Notes under the pieces: model-generated
The model's database searches: none
Seen by the model: only the letters and a program-made list of their open reading frames with translations
Told to the model about the DNA's origin: nothing
In this document: positions 1 through 7,495 of the stretch, in pieces
How the letters are laid out: every line of letters starts with the position of its first letter
Position numbering within the stretch: the first letter of the stretch is position 1
Translations under genes and position numbers: made by a program
IMG/VR virus record: IMGVR_UViG_3300046468_000977
Coordinates: 1-57,251 of that record
Strand: one strand, 5' to 3'
Source: a virus
Length of the DNA: 57,251 nt

Positions 1-816
1 GTGTTAGCAGAAATCGCACTAGCTTGAGCAGAAGTGATTCCGGTCTTAGCTGTGTTAGCTACAATAGCGTCAGCTTGCCCAGAAGTAATTCCGGTCTTTG
101 CTGTGTTAGCTGAAATGGCACTAGCTTGGCTTGTCGTAATTCCGACCTTAGCTGTGTTAGCAGAAATCGCACTAGCTTGAGCAGAAGTAATTCCGGTCTT
201 AGCTGTGTTTGCTACAATAGCGTCAGCTTGCTCAGTAGTAATTCCGGTCTTAGCTGTGTTAGCGGAAATGGCACTAGCTTGGCTTGTTGTAATTCCAACC
301 TTAGCTGTGTTAGCAGAAATCGCACTAGCTTGAGCAGAAGTGATTCCGGTCTTAGCTGTGTTAGCTGTAATCGCATCAGCTTGGCTTGTCGTAATCCCGA
401 CCTTAGCTGTGTTCGCGGTAATCGCACTAGCTTGAGCAGATGTGATTCCGGTCTTAAGTGTGTTCGCGGAAATCTCACTAGCTTGAGCAGAAGTAATTCC
501 GGTCTTAGCTGTGTTAGCTGTAATCGCATCAGCTTGACTTGACGTGATCCCAACCTTAGCTGTGTTAACTACAATAGCGTCAGCTTGCCCAGAAGTAATT
601 CCGGTCTTAAGTGTGTTCGTGGCAATCGCACTAGACTGGCTTGCTGTAATCCCAACCTTAGCTGTGTTCGCTGTAATCGCATCCGCTTGGCTTGTTGTAA
701 TTCCAACCTTAGCTGTGTTCGCGGAAATCGCACTAGCTTGAGCAGATGTGATTCCGGTCTTAGCTGTGTTCGCTGTAATCGCATCAGCTTGGCTTGTCGT
801 AATCCCGACCTTAGCT
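1..816 (-). repeat. 51-bp tandem repeat, 16 in-frame copies
   Basis: The period is exactly 51 bases: the word gtgtt recurs at 1, 52, 103 and so on to 817, always in phase with the reading frame. Copies differ at several positions and fall into at least two alternating subtypes (TGITS-type and VGITT-type), so they are diverged and not a recent slippage array. They encode the fibre shaft. Confidence 0.95.
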
Positions 817-1961
817 GTGTTCAACGCTACTGCCGAGTTATTAGATGTTACATACGCACCAAATGCATCGTCATTAGTAGTATCAACGGAGTTAATTAAA
901 GTTACAATTTCAGCGAAAGAATCTTTGTCTGCATCTGCGGAGTCCAGAATTGCCGTGATGTTACTAGTGTTCGTGGCAATCGCACTAGACTGGCTTGCTG
1001 TAATCCCAACCTTAGCTGTGTTCGCTGTAATCGCATCAGCTTGGCTTGTCGTAATCCCGACCTTAGCTGTGTTCGCGGTGATCGCACTAGCTTGAGCAGA
1101 TGTGATTCCGGTCTTGAGTGTGTTCGCTGAAATCTCACTAGCTTGTCCAGTAGTGATTCCGGTCTTGAGTGTGTTCGCGGTAATCGCACTAGCTTGCCCA
1201 GAAGTAATTCCAGTCTTAGCTGTGTTCGCTGTGATCGCATCAGCTTGGCTTGTCGTAATCCCAACCTTAGCTGTGTTCGCGGTAATCGCACTAGCTTGCC
1301 CAGAAGTAATTCCAGTCTTAGCTGTGTTCGCTGTAATCGCATCAGCTTGGCTTGTCGTAATCCCGACCTTAGCTGTGTTCGCTGTGATCGCATCAGCTTG
1401 ACTTGTCGTAATCCCAACTTTAGCTGTGTTCGCGGTAATCGCACTAGCTTGCCCAGAAGTAATTCCAGTCTTAGCTGTGTTCGCTTCAATCTCGCTTACT
1501 GCAAACGACTCAAGTTTTTCTTTAAGGGCAGTAGTAAAGTTTTCGTCGGTTTGTGCGGATACAATAAAATTAATTTTATTTGCAGCATCATCATACGTCA
1601 CAGTTATGCCAGTTTCAGTATTTCCTGAAAGCATTGAACCTACTGAATCTTGCACCTGCTCATCCCCTGTAGCAGATACTGCGAAATCTAAAGTCCCATC
1701 TGAATCCTGATACGTAACCGTGATCCCTGTTTCAGTGTTCCCAGTGACCATACCACCCACGGCATCCTGAATTGCCTCCAATAAGGGAACACCATTAATG
1801 GTTAAGGCATCTGTTTCTAACGAACCGTCTACATCTAGGTTCTGAGAAATGTCCAGACTCCCGTTAATTGACCCACCACCACCAAAAGATGCTGCTGGGT
1901 TCGCTGATGTAACAGTCACAGTATTCGGTGACTGAACTATAGTTACTGTTTCGTTAGCCAT
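1..1961 (-). CDS. Tail fibre protein, N-terminal part (3' end off the left edge)
   Basis: The frame is open from the ATG at 1961 to the window edge (653 codons), so the C-terminus is missing. The first ~150 residues hold two copies of a module built on GNTETGITVTY (in VGGMVTGNTETG and VGSMLSGNTETG), which I associate with phage tail-fibre N-termini. An alanine/threonine-rich array of 26 17-residue repeats follows (type AKTGITSGQASAITANT), split by a ~50-residue insert containing LDSADADKDSFAE, a segment I associate with marine phage fibres. Such arrays usually form long trimeric shafts. The start lies one base past the stop of the upstream gene. The role in adsorption is inferred. It may be the front half of the fibre gene at the right edge. 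Confidence 0.8.
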   Translation of the reverse strand, partial: MANETVTIVQSPNTVTVTSANPAASFGGGGSINGSLDISQNLDVDGSLETDALTINGVPLLEAIQDAVGGMVTGNTETGITVTYQDSDGTLDFAVSATGDEQVQDSVGSMLSGNTETGITVTYDDAANKINFIVSAQTDENFTTALKEKLESFAVSEIEANTAKTGITSGQASAITANTAKVGITTSQADAITANTAKVGITTSQADAITANTAKTGITSGQASAITANTAKVGITTSQADAITANTAKTGITSGQASAITANTLKTGITTGQASEISANTLKTGITSAQASAITANTAKVGITTSQADAITANTAKVGITASQSSAIATNTSNITAILDSADADKDSFAEIVTLINSVDTTNDDAFGAYVTSNNSAVALNTAKVGITTSQADAITANTAKTGITSAQASAISANTAKVGITTSQADAITANTAKVGITASQSSAIATNTLKTGITSGQADAIVVNTAKVGITSSQADAITANTAKTGITSAQASEISANTLKTGITSAQASAITANTAKVGITTSQADAITANTAKTGITSAQASAISANTAKVGITTSQASAISANTAKTGITTEQADAIVANTAKTGITSAQASAISANTAKVGITTSQASAISANTAKTGITSGQADAIVANTAKTGITSAQASAISAN
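967..1476 (-). repeat. 51-bp tandem repeat, 10 further copies
   Basis: The same 51-base unit resumes after a 150-base insertion and runs in phase from 967 to 1477. The insert (817-966) is a non-repeat segment of ~50 residues in the same frame. Confidence 0.95.
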
Positions 1962-1962
1962 T

Positions 1963-2376
1963 TTATGAAGTTATTTCGGTCTTAATATCAAAGGTTAATC
2001 TTATGTGGTGGGCTGTTTCCTCCCTCGCACCCGCATCATCAAGTGTGAAAATTTTTAAGTCCCCATACACAGTGACATCTTCGTTGGGTAATAAAGATGC
2101 TTGAGCAGTTGACCATGTTAATTGGATGTTTGGTCCCGCTGCCGTATAAGAAAAACCAATCCGACCATCGGATTCCGATGATGCAGGAGTAGTAGCTCCG
2201 TGTCGCAGGACATCAATTATCTGGCCCATGAAACTGTCCCCACGTTTTTTGCGAATCACTAATTCAGCGTCAAATGCCCCAGATGCACTCAAATCTAAAG
2301 CATTAGATTCTCCAGCTAGTTTGTATGTAACATCAATCTGTTGATTTTGCCCCCTCTGTAATTGTATATTAGCCAT
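1963..2376 (-). CDS. Small virion or tail-associated protein, unrecognised
   Basis: 137 residues, beginning MANIQLQRGQNQQIDV. The composition looks like a beta-rich structural protein with no signal peptide or membrane segment. It lies between a 223-residue virion-like protein and the fibre gene, with gaps of 1-2 bases on both sides, so it is translated as part of the late structural operon. A role in fibre attachment or the baseplate is inferred from position only. Confidence 0.7.
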   Translation of the reverse strand: MANIQLQRGQNQQIDVTYKLAGESNALDLSASGAFDAELVIRKKRGDSFMGQIIDVLRHGATTPASSESDGRIGFSYTAAGPNIQLTWSTAQASLLPNEDVTVYGDLKIFTLDDAGAREETAHHIRLTFDIKTEITS

Positions 2377-2378
2377 TA

Positions 2379-3050
2379 TTACTGTTCAGTTAAGGTGTAT
2401 CTATAGTCAACAATGCTTACCAACTCAACTACAGTGGATGAGCTGAACACGGTTCCTGTGGCCAAATCCTTCTTCGTTTCGCCATCCAAGTCATAGACGG
2501 TTCCTGTCGTCGCACCATCTGTCGTGGTTTTAAGAATGTATATATCTCCGCTTGAAGAATGATTGGGCGATGCCGTAGGAGTCATCAAATATGTTCCCGC
2601 AGTAGTCACCGCCGCATCAAAAGTTATTACCCCCGCTGCTGTTACTGATGCCACTCCCAAACTAGTCTGAGAAGATACACCAGTCTTGACTTTAACGATG
2701 TTACTGGAGTCAGCCCCCAATGAAATCAAATTTACAAAACCTGCTGGAATCTTAATGTCCCAGTTGCTACCCCCATCAAGACTCACGAACAAGGAACCAG
2801 ATGTGTTAACATTCTTGATCATCAACAATCCTTGAGGATCGTTAGATCCCATCGTTCCCGTATCAACAGATGCCGCAGCATATACTGCTCTCGCGCCTCC
2901 AGCAGCATATTGTGATGTAGTATTAGTTCTGGAATAGCCACTTGATTTACTCGTAAAATTCTCATTATGATTGTGGTTACCATACGTAAGCCTCACATTC
3001 CCATTTATTGAAGTTGGCATCCCTGAAATATACCTTGAAGTGAACCCCAT
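2379..3050 (-). CDS. Virion structural protein, unrecognised
   Basis: 223 residues, rich in G, S, T and V, predicted beta-rich, with no catalytic motif visible. The N-terminus has an NHNHNEN stretch. The start at 3050 is the first ATG after the divergent promoter region at 3051-3114. It is the first gene of the minus-strand run that leads into the fibre gene, so a tail or fibre-adaptor role is likely but unproven. Confidence 0.7.
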   Translation of the reverse strand: MGFTSRYISGMPTSINGNVRLTYGNHNHNENFTSKSSGYSRTNTTSQYAAGGARAVYAAASVDTGTMGSNDPQGLLMIKNVNTSGSLFVSLDGGSNWDIKIPAGFVNLISLGADSSNIVKVKTGVSSQTSLGVASVTAAGVITFDAAVTTAGTYLMTPTASPNHSSSGDIYILKTTTDGATTGTVYDLDGETKKDLATGTVFSSSTVVELVSIVDYRYTLTEQ

Positions 3051-3080
3051 TACAAGCCTGTGTATTTAACAGCATCGGTG

Positions 3081-3108
3081 TTGACTTGAAAAGTTCCCCC
3101 ACTATATT
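3081..3108 (+). promoter_or_regulatory. Sigma-70-like promoter for the glycosyltransferase gene
   Basis: TTGACT at 3081-3086, a 16-base spacer, then TATATT at 3103-3108. The ATG at 3115 lies six bases after the -10 box, about where transcription would begin, so the mRNA could be leaderless. Confidence 0.6.
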
Positions 3109-3114
3109 TCGGGC

Positions 3115-3843
3115 ATGGCTGAACCCAAACATCACAATGTATTCCTAGCAACCCCAGCATTTGGTTATCAAACATTCGTTAACTACACGAACAGTTTAAT
3201 CAAAATATTATCCACAACCCCACCAAAAGATATTAGTTTTAGCTTGGCTATTCACTTACACTCAGGAAGTGCCATGATAAGCCACGCAAGGAATGACTGT
3301 GTTAAACACTTCCTTAATGGGCCATACACAAAACTGTTGTTCGTTGACGCAGATATTGGCTTTGAACCAAATGATTTTTGGCGTCTTCTTAGACGAGATG
3401 AAGATATTGCCTTCGCACCTTACATAACCAAGAATATAACTGGTCCAGAAAAATCTAAGTTTGTATTAAAATTTAAAGATCCCGACAATAAGGTAATTCA
3501 ATCCGACGGTTTTGTTGAAGCTTTATCCGGCCCAACTGGTTTTATGATGATTGATCGTGAGGTCTTCACTAAATTAGACGAGGCATACCCCGACTCAGCT
3601 ACTAGAATGACCCAAATTAAAAATGGTGCAGTAGTGGAAGATCTAAATTATCCATCTTACTTCGATTGTATTACACATGAAAAACTAGGCGCACTTGGAG
3701 AAGACATCTCATTCTGCAAGAAATGGGAAGAAATGGGTGGGACTATGTGGGTAGATACGGAAGCGTCACTAACACACTACGGTATATACTCTTTCCAGTC
3801 TGAGTTGGGACTTAGTTTAAGGCAGGAACAATCTAAAAAATAG
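3115..3843 (+). CDS. Glycosyltransferase-like protein (GT-A fold)
   Basis: 242 residues. A DAD motif (D78, D80) within LLFVDADIGF is the metal- and nucleotide-sugar-binding DxD of GT-A enzymes. It follows a hydrophobic strand, as in phage glycosyltransferase-2-like proteins, and SGPTGFMMIDREVF further on is also typical. There is no membrane segment, so it should be cytoplasmic. It is a lone plus-strand gene between minus-strand structural genes, with its own promoter and terminator, which is a moron arrangement. The substrate is unknown: virion protein, host surface sugar and modified DNA are all possible. Confidence 0.75.
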   Translation: MAEPKHHNVFLATPAFGYQTFVNYTNSLIKILSTTPPKDISFSLAIHLHSGSAMISHARNDCVKHFLNGPYTKLLFVDADIGFEPNDFWRLLRRDEDIAFAPYITKNITGPEKSKFVLKFKDPDNKVIQSDGFVEALSGPTGFMMIDREVFTKLDEAYPDSATRMTQIKNGAVVEDLNYPSYFDCITHEKLGALGEDISFCKKWEEMGGTMWVDTEASLTHYGIYSFQSELGLSLRQEQSKK

Positions 3844-3853
3844 AAGATACACG

Positions 3854-3899
3854 AGCATAAAAAGACCCTGAAGCAATGTGCCGCAGGATCTTTTATGCT
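3854..3899. terminator. Probable bidirectional intrinsic terminator
   Basis: A long imperfect A/T-rich inverted repeat (agcataaaaagaccctg against caggatcttttatgct) lies between the convergent ends of the plus-strand glycosyltransferase (3843) and the minus-strand gene ending at 3921. The stem sides supply T-rich tails, so it could serve both strands. Confidence 0.55.
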
Positions 3900-3920
3900 A
3901 TGAGTAACCTACTACTCTAA

Positions 3921-4322
3921 TTATCGGACGGTAGAATTTCTACCATACATATACAAGGCGAATTTTTCAGGTTCTTTTACAGCCATTTCAACCATCGAAG
4001 GATCTTTATCAAGTGCTTCTTTGATTGCCATTAGCTTTGCTTCGCTCTTACCTGAACTAGGATCAAATGTTTCATCGTAAACAATTTGATACAAGCTCTC
4101 CATATCTAAGTCAGGTTCTTCAGTAGACTCTTCCATCGCTTCTTCAAGCATTGGGGCTTCTGATTCCTCTTCCTCTGGCGACATTCGTGATTCAACCATG
4201 TCAGAAAATGACGGGTCTTCCTCTGGCGCAGGTTCTTCTGATGATCCTAATTCAGCTTTTAAGCTATCAAGAATCGATTGAGTTTCTGCAATCTTTTCCT
4301 CTAGTTGTTCTTTCTCCATCAT
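3921..4322 (-). CDS. Small acidic protein downstream of the capsid gene
   Basis: 133 residues, very rich in Glu, Asp and Ser. It starts with a short predicted coiled coil (KEQLEEKIAETQSILDSLKAEL), then a low-complexity acidic linker, then a more ordered C-terminal half. Nothing catalytic is visible. It follows the major capsid gene and its terminator, so a head-associated, decoration or tail-completion role is possible. Two adjacent ATGs could serve as start. Confidence 0.65.
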   Translation of the reverse strand: MMEKEQLEEKIAETQSILDSLKAELGSSEEPAPEEDPSFSDMVESRMSPEEEESEAPMLEEAMEESTEEPDLDMESLYQIVYDETFDPSSGKSEAKLMAIKEALDKDPSMVEMAVKEPEKFALYMYGRNSTVR

Positions 4323-4337
4323 TTGTTTATAAAGTAA

Positions 4338-4373
4338 AGCGGGGGTGAAGGATTTTTATTCCCCACCCCCGCT
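4338..4373 (-). terminator. Intrinsic terminator downstream of the major capsid gene
   Basis: On the minus strand a GC-rich stem (agcgggggtg against caccccgct-type arms, with an inner ggga/tcc extension) lies 24 bases past the capsid stop codon. The following TTACTTTAT is only moderately T-rich, so partial read-through into the next gene is plausible. Confidence 0.6.
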
Positions 4374-4396
4374 GGTTATTGTTACGTGTATGTCAA

Positions 4397-5776
4397 TTAA
4401 ACTTTAGCGACATCGGCTGCTGCTGCATCGCGCTTGAAGATGACGACATAACCGAAGTCAGTTTTAATTGGCTTCGAAGCGGCTGCAAGAACACCACGGA
4501 AGAAACCTACGGTTCCGTCTGGGTTAGTTGTTTCGCTGAGGATGTTACTCCACTTGAAATCACCAGAGTAATTAACTGGGTTGAATGTCAAACCGTTAGA
4601 ACCACTGAATGGAGCAGGAATCTGAGACTCCATTACTTCAGGGTGGATAACGTAAGCTACCTCGTAAGGTGCGCTATCATAGTCACCATCTACTGAAGTA
4701 ACTCCTTTGACAACTTTGTAAGGCTCGACACGCTCAAGGAGTCCAGCACCACCCGCTGCGTCTTTGAAGCGTGGGGCAAGGTCATCAACCAAGTGGTAGA
4801 AACCACGGTATGAACGCTCAACACCAAGTGGGGCAACTAGTTCTCCAACCCGTGCGTTGTTATAACGGAGGTTGTCGCGGAACACTTCAGACTCAGTAAC
4901 AAGCTGATTAGATGCTTCCGAAGAGCAAACAAGTCCAAACACTGGGCGACCGTTTTCACGACCGTAAGCACCTTGAGAAGCTCCTTTGCGGATCAACTGG
5001 AAGTAGATCTTGTCGAGAAGAGCGTTCGAGATGTTTGCATTAATTGAGGACTCGGTTCCAGCATCAGCAGGACCAGTGTTAAATCCTCCAATTGTTGCGG
5101 TATCTTGACCTTCAACAGGCTTACTGTTAACAGTGGTGCTAAACGACGAAGAAGTTGTTTTACAAACAACAAAAGTTCCTGCAAGACGGTCAAACTCATC
5201 ACGATAACGCTGCTCCCAAATATGACGGGTAGCTTCAGACAACGTGTCAATAACAGCGCGAAGTTGCTCTTGGCGGTGTGCTGCGTAACGAAGGTCATCA
5301 ACGCTGATGCGTGGTGACTCGACAATTGAACGCTCAATACTATACGCCTTGAGTTGCTTACTGAAGTTAACGAAGTTACGACGATCTCCAGAAGTCGCCA
5401 ATCCGGCTGCTCCTGCATCGTTACCCGGACCATTTGGTCCCTGAACTTGATCGGCAGCGTCTGTAAGTTGCTGATCGGTCTGAGAAACGCCAAATGCATT
5501 TGCGGCAGTGTTGAGACCACCTACGGAATCCCATCGGACTCCTTGCGCGGTTCCTTCTTCATCAGTCGTAGGGACTGAACGATCATAGATCAAAGTGGTA
5601 AGTTGATATCCCATTCCTTCTGGGAAAGTTGATTTCTTAACAAGGTCAATCCAAGGAGAGGTGTGCATCATACGCTGATGGACATCTGCTCCAATTCGGT
5701 TTGCTTCCTCGGTGAGGATTGTGTTAATTGCGTTTGCGCTTCCTCCAAGGAAGTCGTTTGCATGTGGGTCTCTCAT
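4397..5776 (-). CDS. Major capsid protein
   Basis: 459 residues with no signal, membrane or enzymatic motif. Its size and position directly after the acidic scaffold gene match a phage major capsid protein of the HK97-like fold. The N-terminal helical segment (IGADVHQRMMHTSPWIDLVKKS) resembles head proteins of uncultured podoviruses. It is the only gene here with its own promoter, a long structured leader and a downstream terminator, as expected of the most highly expressed virion gene. No Shine-Dalgarno is seen at the ATG, which is preceded by an A/T-rich stretch. Confidence 0.75.
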   Translation of the reverse strand: MRDPHANDFLGGSANAINTILTEEANRIGADVHQRMMHTSPWIDLVKKSTFPEGMGYQLTTLIYDRSVPTTDEEGTAQGVRWDSVGGLNTAANAFGVSQTDQQLTDAADQVQGPNGPGNDAGAAGLATSGDRRNFVNFSKQLKAYSIERSIVESPRISVDDLRYAAHRQEQLRAVIDTLSEATRHIWEQRYRDEFDRLAGTFVVCKTTSSSFSTTVNSKPVEGQDTATIGGFNTGPADAGTESSINANISNALLDKIYFQLIRKGASQGAYGRENGRPVFGLVCSSEASNQLVTESEVFRDNLRYNNARVGELVAPLGVERSYRGFYHLVDDLAPRFKDAAGGAGLLERVEPYKVVKGVTSVDGDYDSAPYEVAYVIHPEVMESQIPAPFSGSNGLTFNPVNYSGDFKWSNILSETTNPDGTVGFFRGVLAAASKPIKTDFGYVVIFKRDAAAADVAKV

Positions 5777-5973
5777 AATAAATAATAAGTAAGGGTGTTA
5801 ATAGAAATGCCTCCTCGTCGTGAGGGACACAATTGTTTTAGTATCTGTAAACCGCACTTAGAACTAGTTAAAGGTTAGAGCAACCTATGCGGGTTCGACG
5901 AGTCGTAGCTCAATCTTTTAAGACCAACTCATTAGAACTATTTATGTGGCTAGAGCAACCAAGTTAGAACTTA
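5777..5973 (-). ncRNA. Structured 5' leader of the capsid mRNA, two tandem copies of one motif
   Basis: About 196 bases with no ORF. Core A (5858-5885) and core B (5932-5960) share TTAGAACTA followed after 6-7 bases by a small hairpin, plus-strand sense ggttagagcaacc and ggctagagcaacc. Each core is closed by a different stem: 5850-5856 with 5888-5895 for A, and 5924-5929 with 5962-5967 for B. Copy A is enclosed by a further 7-bp stem, ctcgtcg at 5814-5820 with cgacgag at 5896-5902. Similar cores in different stems point to selection on RNA structure. It matches no RNA family I can name. Confidence 0.55.
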
Positions 5974-5998
5974 GGCGTAGAATAATTTAACCTAAGTT
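5968..5998. promoter_or_regulatory. 8-bp inverted repeat overlapping the capsid promoter
   Basis: aacttagg (5968-5975) and cctaagtt (5991-5998) form a perfect 8-bp inverted repeat whose arms flank the -10 box and span the predicted transcription start. It could be an operator. It could also be a weak terminator stem for the scaffold gene, but no T-run follows it. Confidence 0.4.
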
Positions 5999-6007
5999 AT
6001 ATGTCAA
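5979..6007 (-). promoter_or_regulatory. Promoter of the major capsid gene
   Basis: Read on the minus strand: TTGACA (6007-6002), a 17-base spacer, TATTCT (5984-5979). It starts nine bases beyond the scaffold stop codon. Transcription would begin near 5972, just before the first structured element of the leader. Confidence 0.6.
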
Positions 6008-6015
6008 CACCTAGA

Positions 6016-7194
6016 TTATTGTCCAGCGAACGCTGCTTCAATACGATCAGTGAATGACAGGTTATCTCCTTTTGCGGAAGATGATGGTGCTGATCCAGAC
6101 ATTTTAGGCTCTGCTCCCTCGAACTCAGCAAGACGGTCTGTCAGAATTTCATTCTCCTTTCGCATTCCCATATACTCCCTTACAATAGAAGGTAAAATCT
6201 GTGCGCTAACAGAATTATATGTGTAGTCCACAGGGTGGATTACACTGGGATCTACTTCGGCTGCTTTAGCTTGAATAGCTCCCATGTCCAACCCATCAAT
6301 CCCACTCAAGAATGGAAGTTTTTTCTGGACCCTCGCTACGACATTCTTTGCTGCATTGTTTCTTTCTTTGGCTCTTTCTGCCAACTCTGCTTCCTCTTGT
6401 TGTTCTTTTGCTAAGTTAGCTTCACTCAATGCTTGAGATGCATTCTCCATCATTGCTTCTCTCCTCTGAAGAATAGGGCTCAGGTCTTCAATCATTCGAT
6501 AGATCCGCGCCTTATCTCTATCCGTCGCATCCACCAAAAGCTCAGTCAATCTAGCGTCCTGCTCCCCAGCATCCTGAATAGCAAGGGCTTCCACTAGGTC
6601 ATCCGCAGGAACTTCATACTTTTCCGCAATCTCTCTAGTATTATCGATAAGTTTATCTAAAGGTTTAGTAATCGCGTCTTTATACACTTGTGTATCTTCA
6701 AGATCAGTGAACATTTTTTCGCGCTCATATTCTGCTAACTTCTCTTGCAGTTCTTCAATGTCCGTTCCGGCAACTTCACCAGAAAGTTCTTTTACTTTGA
6801 CATCACTTTCTGATGCCTGTTGACGTAACGCTTCAAGCTCATCTGTTGCAGATTTAAGTTCACTCTTCAATTGCTTGAATCGAGACGCAGCTTTAGGAGT
6901 CCAGTCATCTCCAATGTCCTCATTTAGGTCATCTGTAGGATCAAAACTTTCTTCCTTGGCTTCTGGCTCAGTTTCTGTAGACTCTTCGGTCGCTTCTTCT
7001 GTGACCTCTTCAGCTTCCGCTTCTACCTCTGCTACCTCTTCTTCGGCGGGTTCTGGCTCTGGCTCTGGATCTGGCTCTGGCTCTGGGTTTTCCAATCGGG
7101 CAAAGGCCGCATCAAGTGCAGATCCAAAATCTAACTGGGCTTCTGCTTCTGGCAACGCTTCTACTGGGTCAGCTACTTCAATTTCTTCACTCAT
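6016..7194 (-). CDS. Scaffold protein
   Basis: 392 residues. The N-terminus is extremely acidic, with a PEPEPDPEPEPEP run and Glu/Ala/Val-rich repeats. A long predicted coiled coil follows (~100-290), then a more ordered C-terminus ending FTDRIEAAFAGQ, which resembles the C-terminal helix of scaffolds that binds capsid protein. It lies between portal and major capsid genes, the usual scaffold position. The protein would shape the procapsid and then be removed. No protease motif is seen in it. Confidence 0.75.
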   Translation of the reverse strand: MSEEIEVADPVEALPEAEAQLDFGSALDAAFARLENPEPEPDPEPEPEPAEEEVAEVEAEAEEVTEEATEESTETEPEAKEESFDPTDDLNEDIGDDWTPKAASRFKQLKSELKSATDELEALRQQASESDVKVKELSGEVAGTDIEELQEKLAEYEREKMFTDLEDTQVYKDAITKPLDKLIDNTREIAEKYEVPADDLVEALAIQDAGEQDARLTELLVDATDRDKARIYRMIEDLSPILQRREAMMENASQALSEANLAKEQQEEAELAERAKERNNAAKNVVARVQKKLPFLSGIDGLDMGAIQAKAAEVDPSVIHPVDYTYNSVSAQILPSIVREYMGMRKENEILTDRLAEFEGAEPKMSGSAPSSSAKGDNLSFTDRIEAAFAGQ

Positions 7195-7195
7195 A

Positions 7196-7492
7196 TTATT
7201 CTATGTGGGTCCACTCGTTAAGAGTTGTTGCATTGTTTTTGATTGTTTCAGGTAATTTTGTCAACTTCTGAAGATCATTAAATGCATCACGATACCCTGC
7301 ATACCAAGCAAGGCGCTGCGAATTGTCCTCAATTGATTGCAAATTCCCATACGATGGGCCAGCAACTTCCTTCAAAATAGCGGTCGCTTGTCTAAAACTA
7401 TCTGAGTTGAGTAGGTTTCTCAGTTCCTCAACGGCAGCTAAGTCGTTAAACCAGCGGTCAATAGGTATCGGTGGGGTCGGATGTTTCGGCAT
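7196..7492 (-). CDS. Small protein between portal and scaffold, unrecognised
   Basis: 98 residues, mostly helical by composition, with no motif I recognise. It is packed between portal (3-base gap) and scaffold (1-base gap), so it is probably translated in step with them. A head-assembly role is inferred from position. Confidence 0.65.
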   Translation of the reverse strand: MPKHPTPPIPIDRWFNDLAAVEELRNLLNSDSFRQATAILKEVAGPSYGNLQSIEDNSQRLAWYAGYRDAFNDLQKLTKLPETIKNNATTLNEWTHIE

Positions 7493-7495
7493 TAC

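Noticed and set aside
212-1489. Several open frames inside the left fibre repeat array on both strands
   Set aside because: They are shifted or antisense readings of the same 51-bp repeats (Leu/Arg- or Ser/Cys-rich). The correct frame begins with the ATG at 1961 and runs unbroken to the edge with a normal fibre composition.
4993-5520. 175-residue minus-strand frame inside the major capsid gene
   Set aside because: It is a frame-shifted reading of the capsid gene, rich in Leu, Ser and Arg with no plausible neighbours. The capsid frame is complete and continuous.
5850-5960. tRNA-like words in the capsid leader (gttagagcaacc, ggttcgac, tagctcaat)
   Set aside because: The T-arm and D-arm words are in the wrong order and cannot form a cloverleaf: the sides of ttcgacg do not pair. 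The strand that pairs as an mRNA leader explains the same bases better.
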